64,000 nt of DNA from Methanothermobacter tenebrarum. GTDB lineage: Archaea; Methanobacteriota; Methanobacteria; Methanobacteriales; DSM-23052. A program made the position numbers and the translations under genes. The notes under the pieces are model-generated. The model searched no databases and had not been told where the DNA came from. It saw only the letters and a list, made by a program, of their open reading frames with translations. Shown here in pieces: positions 25,734-33,252 of this stretch. The stretch is taken from positions 868,001-932,000 of the forward strand of contig NZ_AP025698.1 in assembly GCF_023167465.1 (NCBI RefSeq). The letters are read 5' to 3'. The first letter of the stretch is position 1; each line of letters starts with the position of its first letter.

Positions 25734-26050
25734 GACCAGCCTGCTTCTTCCATGGCCTTTAATGCTATTCTAGTGCTTGGGTCGTCGCCCCTTGCAACGC
25801 TTATCCCAACCTTTTCCCCTGTAGCTTCTATTATCTTGCCTATTGTTTTGTGTGTGAATCCTGGGCATAAGATTATGGAGTGGATTCCATCCCGGGCAAG
25901 TTCCTCACAAACTTCTAGTGCCTGGTTGTCATCTTTTACTAGGATACTTGTAAGTTCATATAGGCTTGTTTCAATTTTGCACCTGTCCTTTTTTGGGTTT
26001 GCATCTGGTACGTGTGCTATGAATGCTGTCCTAAATTTTTTGGTAGTCAT
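25721..26050 (-). CDS. DUF6506-like conserved protein
   Basis: About 109 residues. It starts MTTKKFRTAFIAHVPDANPKKD and continues with a compact alpha/beta fold: CEELARDGIHSIILCPGFTHKTIG and VGISVARGDDPSTRIAL. The pattern matches DUF6506 proteins found across methanogens and bacteria; the function is unknown. The ATG at 26050 is preferred over the upstream in-frame ATG (26110). An AATATATAAT element lies about 29 bases upstream, so the message should begin at or next to this codon (leaderless). Confidence 0.72.
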   Translation of the reverse strand: MTTKKFRTAFIAHVPDANPKKDRCKIETSLYELTSILVKDDNQALEVCEELARDGIHSIILCPGFTHKTIGKIIEATGEKVGISVARGDDPSTRIALKAMEEAGWSKKE

Positions 26051-26069
26051 AAATATAAGATAGGATAGA

Positions 26070-26085
26070 ATAGTAATATATAATT
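26070..26085. promoter_or_regulatory. Shared TATA element of divergent pair
   Basis: ATAGTAATATATAATT sits about 26 bases from the ATG at 26050 on one side and about 22-26 bases from the TTG cluster (26096-26102) on the other. The nearly symmetric TATATA core can direct transcription both ways. No SD is needed if both messages are leaderless. Confidence 0.42.
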
Positions 26086-26095
26086 TCTGGGGGTT

Positions 26096-26281
26096 TTGTT
26101 GTTGATACATTATAGGTTGGATGCGCCTGATAGGGTTAAGTGTTCAGTTTGTGGTGGCGTGGCTGTTGAGGTTGAGGAGGAGTATGCTGAGGGCGATTTT
26201 GTTGTGATAACCTATAAGTGTGGGGATTGTGGACATATAGAAAAGAGGCAGTATGGTAAGCCTACCAGCATAATCGATTAA
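26096..26281 (+). CDS. Small zinc-ribbon protein
   Basis: About 61 residues with two CxxC pairs (VKCSVCGG and YKCGDCGH) separated by 25 residues, a classical zinc ribbon. The N-terminal part (RLDAPDRV) and the acidic middle (VEVEEEYAEGD) are not diagnostic. It could be a nucleic-acid-binding or protein-binding module; the partner is unknown. Three TTG codons (26096, 26099, 26102) are candidate starts. The shared TATA element upstream makes the last one a likely leaderless start. It is followed 60 bases later by the DUF169 gene on the same strand. Confidence 0.62.
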   Translation: MLLIHYRLDAPDRVKCSVCGGVAVEVEEEYAEGDFVVITYKCGDCGHIEKRQYGKPTSIID

Positions 26282-26341
26282 CTTCGTTATAGATAGATAA
26301 AACGAACAAAATTAGACATATACTATAGGGAGGGGATAATC

Positions 26342-27013
26342 ATGAAAACAGAATATAAGACCATCTCCAAGAAAATAAAAGACAAACTAGGACTTGAAAG
26401 GTCCCCAGTAGCTGTTGAACTGGTACTCCGCGAGGAAAACCTGCCCAATGGCATTGAGAGGATAAGCGAACCGGCAAGACACTGTGAAATGGTAATGAGA
26501 GCAAGCAGAGGTGAAACCTTCTACGCACTCGCAGAAGACCAGGAATGCAAAGGAGGAGCAGGTGCCATCGGAGCCACAGAAATGCCAGAAAAAGTAAAAA
26601 CCGGAGAATTTTATTATGAGTTGGGCAGATTTTCAAGCTTCCCAGCCGCCAAAAGAACATTAGACCTGATCCCAAAGATAGACCTCAAATTCCATGCCGT
26701 AGTCTACGCGCCACTAGAAAAGGTAGAATTCGACCCCGATGTTATATTAGTAGTCTGTAACCCAGCCCAAGCCCTCAAACTAGTCCAAGCCCTAGTCTAC
26801 ACCAAAGGTGGTAGAGTCAAGGGAGACTTTGCAGGTATACAATCAATCTGCGCAGATGCTGTCGCAGGACCATACATGCGAGGCGAAGCCAACATAACCC
26901 TAGCTTGCAGCGGATCAAGACAATACTCAGATATAAGAGAAGATGAACTTATAGTCGGTTTAACAGCTGAAAACATAGACTGTATAATAGAAGCACTCGA
27001 AGAAATAGCATAA
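26342..27013 (+). CDS. DUF169 domain protein
   Basis: 223 residues of the DUF169 family, common in methanogens. Conserved elements include LGLERSPVAVELV, ARHCEMVMRASRGETFY, CKGGAGAIG and SICADAVAGPYMRGEANITLACSGSR. The kept Cys residues suggest a metal site or redox role, but no biochemical activity is established for the family. The start is clear from GGGAGGGG 7 nt before the ATG. It is followed after 9 bases by a small coiled-coil protein, so the two are probably co-translated. Confidence 0.82.
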   Translation: MKTEYKTISKKIKDKLGLERSPVAVELVLREENLPNGIERISEPARHCEMVMRASRGETFYALAEDQECKGGAGAIGATEMPEKVKTGEFYYELGRFSSFPAAKRTLDLIPKIDLKFHAVVYAPLEKVEFDPDVILVVCNPAQALKLVQALVYTKGGRVKGDFAGIQSICADAVAGPYMRGEANITLACSGSRQYSDIREDELIVGLTAENIDCIIEALEEIA

Positions 27014-27022
27014 AGGAGGGGG

Positions 27023-27232
27023 ATGTTCTTGGTTAAAGTAACAGAAATACTGGATGAGGCACACGACTTGGCCGAAAAGATAAAAAAGTACCGGAGCGAA
27101 GCCGAAAGCGAGATCATAGCATGTTGGGTCTATGATGTCATACTCACAATGGAAAAATTGGCCAAGATCGTTGAAGAACTACAAGATAGAGTAGATTTAC
27201 TCGAAGAGGAACTAGAAGGTAAAAAATTCTAG
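27023..27232 (+). CDS. Small coiled-coil protein
   Basis: About 69 residues, nearly all helix. Heptad-like Leu/Ile spacing is seen in ILDEAHDLAEKIKKY and ILTMEKLAKIVEELQDRVDLLEEE. One Cys (IIACWVYD) is in the middle. It probably forms a dimeric coiled coil. AAAGGAGGGGG precedes the ATG at 27023; an in-frame TTG nine bases further in is also possible. It shares an operon with the DUF169 gene. Its end overlaps the end of the minus-strand nucleotidyltransferase gene by 4 bases. Confidence 0.6.
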   Translation: MFLVKVTEILDEAHDLAEKIKKYRSEAESEIIACWVYDVILTMEKLAKIVEELQDRVDLLEEELEGKKF

Positions 27233-27861
27233 TTCCCAAATTTTATCTTTAGATAATCATCAAAGGTATTCAAGTTAATAAGTTCTATCTCATCTACAGG
27301 TCTTATAGCATACAAGCCTATACCATCTTCTACTAACCGCCAGAGTAATGGGTTGATATTACCCTTATATGATGGCAGATACTCTAACAGGAGTTTCCTG
27401 GGGGCTGCGAATGGCATCCCAAGACCCCTCGGATTGTCTAAGCGGCCAAAGGACCCCCTCCCAAGGATCGACACAGTATTATCTTCCAAGGCCTTGATTA
27501 TCCTCTTGTAAGTTCTGGATGTGATTGTTGGCTGGTCTCCGGCAACGCAAAGACAAAAACGGCCCCTAGCATTCTCCACACCATTTAATAATGAACCTGT
27601 CAATGGTAGATCATCTTGATTCTCCACAATTTTAACATCTAAGCTACTGATTACAGGGATTATATTATCCTTCTGGTGTCCAACAACGACAATACACTCA
27701 TCCACACCAGCCTCTAGAACATTACTTATGGTCTTTTCTATCACTGTCCTATCGTCTAATTTGAGCAGTAATTTATGTTTTGGTTTTAGGCCTCTTTTTT
27801 TCATGTCGGCCTTCATCCTTTCCCCTTTACCGGCTGCTGTTATAATCCCTGATACTCTCAT
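27229..27861 (-). CDS. MobA-like nucleotidyltransferase
   Basis: 210 residues with the MobA/MocA fold. The N-terminal ITAAGKGERM is the nucleotide-binding loop, followed by a Lys-rich stretch (LKPKHKLLLKLD), VVVGHQKDNI, LPLTGSLLNGVENARG and CVAGDQPTI (metal-binding Asp). It should transfer a nucleotide onto a phosphorylated small molecule. It is the last gene of the long minus-strand run with the Mur ligases, 7 bases after the membrane-anchored protein, so the activation of a cell-wall sugar or cofactor precursor is possible (inference). MocA-like molybdenum cofactor chemistry is the alternative. Confidence 0.82.
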   Translation of the reverse strand: MRVSGIITAAGKGERMKADMKKRGLKPKHKLLLKLDDRTVIEKTISNVLEAGVDECIVVVGHQKDNIIPVISSLDVKIVENQDDLPLTGSLLNGVENARGRFCLCVAGDQPTITSRTYKRIIKALEDNTVSILGRGSFGRLDNPRGLGMPFAAPRKLLLEYLPSYKGNINPLLWRLVEDGIGLYAIRPVDEIELINLNTFDDYLKIKFGN

Positions 27862-27868
27862 GGTCTTT

Positions 27869-29011
27869 TCACATTGGTACTAGTCTGAGGATCTTGGCAT
27901 GTATCACCATGCTTGGACCCGAACCTCTGGTCCACATGATTATCATTATAGGATATTTACCGTCATTGTATACTTTAACGTCTGTGGCTGGGTCGAAGCC
28001 ATATATGAGTGCGAAGTATCCCCAGCTCATACCTGTGGGTGTGGGCAATCCTGCTTGTGCAACAGCATCCCTGAGGGCTCTTGCCGGTGGACACGTACCA
28101 TGTGAAGCATAACCTCCAGGAGCCTTCGGGTCCCTGGATGAGGTGAACTGGACTGTATCTTTTCCGGGCGAACTCGTCCCGGGGGGTACTATAGTACCAT
28201 TCCAGGCTTTTACGAATTCTTTTGCATTGTATTCCCTGGCTATATCATCATATTCGGGGTATGATTCAAGTTGGCTTGTGGCTTCTGCAACCTCCTCCAC
28301 CCTATAATGGTGCATGTAGGCCATGATAGGGGCGCCCTCAGGGTATTCTTCCATGTACTTTTTTGTCCTTTCACCGAAGAACCTGGTTATGTCCTCTGGT
28401 GGTACTTCCAATCTCCCATCACTGAAATTAGACAGTGAAAAGTCTATAGCTATCCTATCACCCACCTTCGCTTCCTTATACCATTTTTCAAGTTCTGTTG
28501 CGTTTATATAATCAGAGGCCACATTACCTATCTCTTTAGGTGATAATCTCTTTATTGTCTTATTCTTCTCTACTATGACTATACCATCCTCTGTCTTAAC
28601 CGCGTAAGTGTAGGGTGTCTTGTAAGCCCATATGAAGTTTGCTGGTGGTTGTACGACTAGTTTATCTCCTTTTATTGTTAGCATCCCTGGACCCTCAAAT
28701 TCTGAGGCTCTCCCACCTGGCCCAACACCCTCTGTAATGTCCTTGATTGGTGTCATCATAGTCCCAGTAAGTAGGCCGTAGATGACCGCACCTATATCCC
28801 CGTCTTGTATGTTCTTTATCAGATAGTCTGGGTGTATGATCAGTGGTTCCTTCCTTATCCTTGCAGGGTCTGCTACTTGCATCTCAGCCACTACAGTACT
28901 CCCTATGGGTATCTTGCTTATCTCCTCAGGATCCTGTGGCGATGTCCTAGTGTGTAGATAATAGTCTAGTGGGGACATCACAACAACTATTAATATCAAT
29001 AGGATTATCAT
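27869..29011 (-). CDS. Membrane-anchored extracytoplasmic protein in Mur-ligase operon
   Basis: About 380 residues. An N-terminal signal-anchor (MIILLILIVVVMSPLDYYLH) precedes a soluble extracytoplasmic domain with no recognised family. It has an acidic, Pro- and Tyr-rich sequence (YMEEYPEGAPIMAYMHHY) and a C-terminal part with GYASHGTCPPARAL and PTPTGMSWGYF. The start at ATG 29011 follows GGGATC at 8 nt and lies right after the Mur-ligase stop; an upstream in-frame ATG at 29044 would overlap that gene. Its place after three Mur ligases suggests a role in pseudomurein assembly outside the membrane (inference). Confidence 0.65.
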   Translation of the reverse strand: MIILLILIVVVMSPLDYYLHTRTSPQDPEEISKIPIGSTVVAEMQVADPARIRKEPLIIHPDYLIKNIQDGDIGAVIYGLLTGTMMTPIKDITEGVGPGGRASEFEGPGMLTIKGDKLVVQPPANFIWAYKTPYTYAVKTEDGIVIVEKNKTIKRLSPKEIGNVASDYINATELEKWYKEAKVGDRIAIDFSLSNFSDGRLEVPPEDITRFFGERTKKYMEEYPEGAPIMAYMHHYRVEEVAEATSQLESYPEYDDIAREYNAKEFVKAWNGTIVPPGTSSPGKDTVQFTSSRDPKAPGGYASHGTCPPARALRDAVAQAGLPTPTGMSWGYFALIYGFDPATDVKVYNDGKYPIMIIMWTRGSGPSMVIHAKILRLVPM

Positions 29012-29015
29012 GGTC

Positions 29016-30482
29016 CTAGGATCCCTTGAGGATGTCCTTAGCATATTTATAGCCTCCTTCTCCTATTATTAGGATGGTATCATCTTCTTCTGCATATTCT
29101 AGGGCTTTTTGGATGGCCTCCTCTACTTGTCTCCTGCTGGCTCCTAATGTTCCCTGTTTTATTTTTTCCCTACTAGACCTTATATGTATGATTTTTGCCC
29201 TTGTATGTTCTGATGCCTTCCTTGCATTATATGATGCTGGTATTATGATGTCTGCATTTGAGAGTATCCTTGCTATCTCCCTGTCACCTTCTATTCCACT
29301 CTCAGAGGCTATTGTATTAACTACTATGATTCTCCCGGGGGTTTCTTCCTTTACAAGTTGCATTATAGCCCTGACACCAGCCGGGTTATGGGCATAATCT
29401 AGGATTATCCGCGGCTCTTCCTTTATTATCTCATGTCTCCCAGCAGCCCCCTTGAAGGAGTTTATACCCCTGATAATATCATCAGGGTCGATGCCAAGGG
29501 TTAGGCTCGCGGCAGCGGCCGCAAGACTGTTATAGACATTGAAAAGGCCGCCTGTCTTGAGTTTTATTGTCTCCTCTGCTATGTTTAATTTGAACTTGTC
29601 CTTTTCCACTTGGGTGGCTTTAACTTCCAACTCTGGCCTCCTATAACCGCATGTACAATAATAGTCTCCAAGGTGGCCTAGGAACCTCCTCTTATATTTT
29701 AGGGTTTTGTTACAGTATGGACATTCCCGGTTTTCTGGGAATACTTCAAAGTGGGATTTGAGGGATTCTATACCATAGAATGTTATTCTGTCCCCGGGGA
29801 GGTTTTTGGCGAAACTTGCTACTATGGGGTCATCAGCGTTTAATATGATGTGCTGGGCGACGTCTATGATCTCTTTTTTACATTCTATGTATTTTGGGAA
29901 ATCTTCTGGTGGCAGATGATCCCTTGAAATGTTTGTTATAATAGCTATTTTGACTTTGCTGTCTGTGGCTGCCCCTTTTATTTCACCTGGTTTTCCGAAT
30001 GTTCCTATCTCGACTACTGCTATGTCACCTTCTAGTCTTGCCTGTAGAGCTGGTATGAATTCTGTGTTTCCTTGGATGTTAAGATGATGTTCAGGGACCC
30101 TATACCCTGCAACTCTTAGTATGTTTTTTAGGATTTGTGTTGTGGTGGTTTTGCCGTTGGTTCCTGTGACGCCCACGACCGGTTTTTTAACCTTGCAGGA
30201 GGCTATGATGTCCTGGACTGTTATGATCTTTTTGCCTTTTATGAGTTGGAGTATCCTCTCATTTTCTAGTAGACTTGGTGCTACCGCTATCTTATCAGCT
30301 TCTTTTATTATCTTGGGATTGTGGCCTCCAAGGTCTAATTTGATACCCTCTGCTTGGAAGATTCCGCGTAGGGGTGTTTGCTTGCGGATGTCTGATACTG
30401 TCACGGCATACTCTTTTGCTAGTATTCTGGCCATTAGGCTTCCTACCGTCCCACACCCCCCGAGTACTACTATCTTCTCCAT
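29016..30482 (-). CDS. Mur ligase homologue with zinc ribbon (pseudomurein peptide ligase)
   Basis: 488 residues with the Mur ligase fold. An NAD-like N-terminal domain (VVLGGCGTVGSLMARIL) is followed by the ATP-binding GVTGTNGKTTTT, TNISRDHL, and the C-terminal DYAHNPAG. A Cys4 insertion (CPYC then YCTCG, ~245-270) resembles the zinc ribbon of MurT. These ligases add amino acids to a precursor in bacteria. In pseudomurein methanogens homologues such as M. thermautotrophicus MTH_734 are implicated in building the pseudomurein peptide. The start overlaps the previous ligase stop by one base (TAATG). A role as a pMurE- or pMurC-type ligase cannot be separated from the sequence alone. Confidence 0.85.
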   Translation of the reverse strand: MEKIVVLGGCGTVGSLMARILAKEYAVTVSDIRKQTPLRGIFQAEGIKLDLGGHNPKIIKEADKIAVAPSLLENERILQLIKGKKIITVQDIIASCKVKKPVVGVTGTNGKTTTTQILKNILRVAGYRVPEHHLNIQGNTEFIPALQARLEGDIAVVEIGTFGKPGEIKGAATDSKVKIAIITNISRDHLPPEDFPKYIECKKEIIDVAQHIILNADDPIVASFAKNLPGDRITFYGIESLKSHFEVFPENRECPYCNKTLKYKRRFLGHLGDYYCTCGYRRPELEVKATQVEKDKFKLNIAEETIKLKTGGLFNVYNSLAAAAASLTLGIDPDDIIRGINSFKGAAGRHEIIKEEPRIILDYAHNPAGVRAIMQLVKEETPGRIIVVNTIASESGIEGDREIARILSNADIIIPASYNARKASEHTRAKIIHIRSSREKIKQGTLGASRRQVEEAIQKALEYAEEDDTILIIGEGGYKYAKDILKGS

Positions 30483-32029
30483 TATCGGTTCTCCTTGTAA
30501 TCTTCTATAGCCCTTTTTATGTCCATTTTAACGTTCTTGTAGGCGTTAACAACCCCCGGGCCCATGTGGATTATCGTATCCCCTTCCTCGGATTCTTCCA
30601 GGGCTTTTTTGATGGATTTGTAGACGTTTTCTACTATTATAGTCTTTGTGGGGTTCGCCCCCTCTGCTACTTCCCCGGCCGCCTTCCAGTCTATTTCTTC
30701 TGTTGTTTCATTCTTGGCGCTTACAATGAGCAGATCAGCCGCCCTTGCAAGTGTTTTACCTATCTTGAATTTATCCCTCACCGTTAATGTGTCGGGGTTG
30801 TCAAGGCTTATTATAAGCCTGCCATCAAATCCCAAGCCCTCGAATAACTTCTCCATACTCTCAGGGTTGTGGGCGGCGTCCATATAAACTTTAACACCAT
30901 CAACTTCGTCTATGACCTCGAAACGTCCCCTTATACCCTTGAACTCGCCTATCCGCTCCTTTAGATAATCCATGTCAAAGCCTAGTATGAGTCCTGTTGT
31001 AATGGCCGCTAGTGCATTCTCCACATTGAATATCCCAGGAACCTGTAAGCTGACCCTTTCCTTGTATGGTCCAACATATACACGTTTAAAATCTCCACAT
31101 TCACATTCTATGCTTTTACATTTTTCACATATGAGTGTGGGTATTCTCCCGGTTGTGAAGGTGAACTCTGACCCCATCAGACCCTTTAATTTGATTTTCT
31201 CGGCTTTAACATCAGCTGGTATGGGTTTTGTCACATAGCTTCTACCATGGAATTCAACCCGCCTTTCTCTGCCAATGCTATAGATTATATGAGGTGATCC
31301 TATCTCATCTGTGAATGTGTTTATTATAGGATCGTCCCCATTGAGTATGAGCAAGCCCCTCTCCTTGATAAGATCCTTGATAAGGAGGTTTCGCCTTATA
31401 TAATCATCATAGTCCCTGAACTCATCAAGGTGATCTGGAGTGAGCGTGGTTATGATACCAGCACATAATTCTAGGCCCTGCGTCATCCTTATGGTACCAT
31501 GAGGCAGTTCAAAAACTGCAAATTCGCCCTCACCCAATCTACCCTCCACCAGCAAATCAACTAAACCTTCAATGACAAGTGAATCCTCCAATGATGAAAA
31601 AGAGATTGTAGGGTGTTTCCCTTCTATGATATGTTTTATCATGTTTGTGGTTGTGGTTTTACCATCTGTGCCAGCCACCCCAACCATTGGGATGTTAATA
31701 AAAGAGTTGAGCATACTCCCAATCATAGAAGGCGTTATATATTCAATCTCCCTATTTTTTACTAATCTATAGATTATTGAATTTTTTGGGATGTTAGGTG
31801 AGATGAAGATGGCCTCAGCCCATTCTATCTCCCGGGGATGATGCCCCCCAAAATGGAACCTTATACCATCCTCGCGCATCCTTTCTATCCTCTTTCTGGC
31901 CTTTGAGGGTAATTCCTCGAATTCTTTGATTTCTGTGACTAGCACTTCATTGCCAAGGTGATGTAATAGTTTTGCAGCGGGCCTGCCAGCATTCCCCGCA
32001 CCAACCACTAGTATTCTCTTATTCTTCAT
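30482..32029 (-). CDS. Mur ligase homologue, second paralogue
   Basis: 515 residues. The domain order matches its neighbour: ILVVGAGNAGRPAAKLL, then GVAGTDGKTTTT (Asp where Asn is usual in the P-loop), then LTPDHLDEF, a Cys cluster CEKCKSIECECG (a second version of the zinc site), and DAAHNPESM. ATP-dependent peptide-bond formation in pseudomurein synthesis is expected. It overlaps the third ligase by 4 bases (ATGA) and the first by one base, showing translational coupling. The three together could add successive residues of the pseudomurein stem peptide; which residue each adds is not decided. Confidence 0.85.
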   Translation of the reverse strand: MKNKRILVVGAGNAGRPAAKLLHHLGNEVLVTEIKEFEELPSKARKRIERMREDGIRFHFGGHHPREIEWAEAIFISPNIPKNSIIYRLVKNREIEYITPSMIGSMLNSFINIPMVGVAGTDGKTTTTNMIKHIIEGKHPTISFSSLEDSLVIEGLVDLLVEGRLGEGEFAVFELPHGTIRMTQGLELCAGIITTLTPDHLDEFRDYDDYIRRNLLIKDLIKERGLLILNGDDPIINTFTDEIGSPHIIYSIGRERRVEFHGRSYVTKPIPADVKAEKIKLKGLMGSEFTFTTGRIPTLICEKCKSIECECGDFKRVYVGPYKERVSLQVPGIFNVENALAAITTGLILGFDMDYLKERIGEFKGIRGRFEVIDEVDGVKVYMDAAHNPESMEKLFEGLGFDGRLIISLDNPDTLTVRDKFKIGKTLARAADLLIVSAKNETTEEIDWKAAGEVAEGANPTKTIIVENVYKSIKKALEESEEGDTIIHMGPGVVNAYKNVKMDIKRAIEDYKENR

Positions 32030-33228
32030 TGTCCCACCATTTTTTCTATATTTTCTTGGATCTTTATGATCTTTTCTTGTCCATTACCCCCTATGAGTAT
32101 CCTATTGTATTCTCTGCTAAAGTCTTCCAATAATTTGATGAGTTCATCAGTGTCTTTTACAATTAAAACCTTTGAGGGCAGTTCCTTTGCACATTTTAGG
32201 GCGATATCTGTCGTATCTTCGAGGCCTGGGAATAATACCAGTATCCTGGGGGGTTTTTTGCCTATTTCTTGTAGTGTTTCGAATCTCCAGTTTTCGTTTC
32301 TTCTTGGGGTTCCGAGGAATATTATATCAAAAAGAGTTTCTTGTAGTATGGTTTTCATGGCTGAAGGATTGTCAATCTTTCCTATGATTATATTTGCCTT
32401 ATTAAATTTATAAGTTTGTATACGCCCCCTTGGGGCTTCAAATTCTCCCAAGACGGAGTCTATTATACTCTTGGGCGTGCCAAGTAGTTGAGTTGCTTTC
32501 GCGGCCGCGCCGGCATTTAATTTGTTGAATTCTCCAAATAATCTGATTTGACCATCATATGGACCGTATAGTATTGACTTTGGGGTTTTTAATTGTAATG
32601 ATAATGGGTCTTCTCTGTTGAGCAGGGCCCTTTTATCTTTTAGGAATCTTCTGAGGCTCTCTTTGTAGTTTTTGATGGTTTTATGGTGGTTCATGTGGTC
32701 TCTGCCTATGTTAGTTAAGATTACAAGGTCTAGGTTGAAGCATTGATCTGCGAAATCTAATGTCATGTCGCATATTTCCACGACTATAATGTCATACTTT
32801 TTCTCTGTGGCTTGTAATATGAGTTCTGTGTAACCTTGGAATCCTCCCCCAGCATTACCCCCTACTAGGACCTTCTTACCCCACTTTTCCAATATTTTTG
32901 TTATCATGAGGGCTGTTGTTGTTTTGCCATTGGTTCCTGTGACCCCTATTGTATATGTGTCCTTATAGTCCCCTATGATGTTACAGATTAGTTTGTCTTC
33001 TATTTCCTCTTTGAGTGGTGTGTTGTAGAGGCTTGGACTTAATGTTACAATGTCACATGCTTTTATTTTTTCCATGTCATGGAAGCCCAGGTCTACTTCA
33101 ACATCCTCTAGACCCTCTAAATTCAGATTAGTGTTGATGTCGGTGGCGTATACTTTGTATCCACGTTTTCTAAGTGATTTCACGGCTTTTCTGCCTTCGA
33201 CGCCTAATCCTATCACTGCGGCTTTCAT
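32026..33228 (-). CDS. Mur ligase homologue, short divergent paralogue
   Basis: 400 residues, shorter than the other two. It has AAVIGLGVEGRKAVKSL, the P-loop GVTGTNGKTTTALM and LTNIGRDHMNHHK. The zinc-ribbon insertion is missing. The C-terminal motif that should read D-x-A-H-N-P is GKIDNPSAM, and the C-terminal domain is reduced. It may bind ATP yet differ in the amino-acid site. It starts 24 bases after Rad50 and overlaps the second ligase by 4 bases. A substrate-specific or regulatory role in pseudomurein synthesis is possible (inference). Confidence 0.8.
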   Translation of the reverse strand: MKAAVIGLGVEGRKAVKSLRKRGYKVYATDINTNLNLEGLEDVEVDLGFHDMEKIKACDIVTLSPSLYNTPLKEEIEDKLICNIIGDYKDTYTIGVTGTNGKTTTALMITKILEKWGKKVLVGGNAGGGFQGYTELILQATEKKYDIIVVEICDMTLDFADQCFNLDLVILTNIGRDHMNHHKTIKNYKESLRRFLKDKRALLNREDPLSLQLKTPKSILYGPYDGQIRLFGEFNKLNAGAAAKATQLLGTPKSIIDSVLGEFEAPRGRIQTYKFNKANIIIGKIDNPSAMKTILQETLFDIIFLGTPRRNENWRFETLQEIGKKPPRILVLFPGLEDTTDIALKCAKELPSKVLIVKDTDELIKLLEDFSREYNRILIGGNGQEKIIKIQENIEKMVGQ

Positions 33229-33252
33229 TGTGACACCAATGAGAATATTTTT

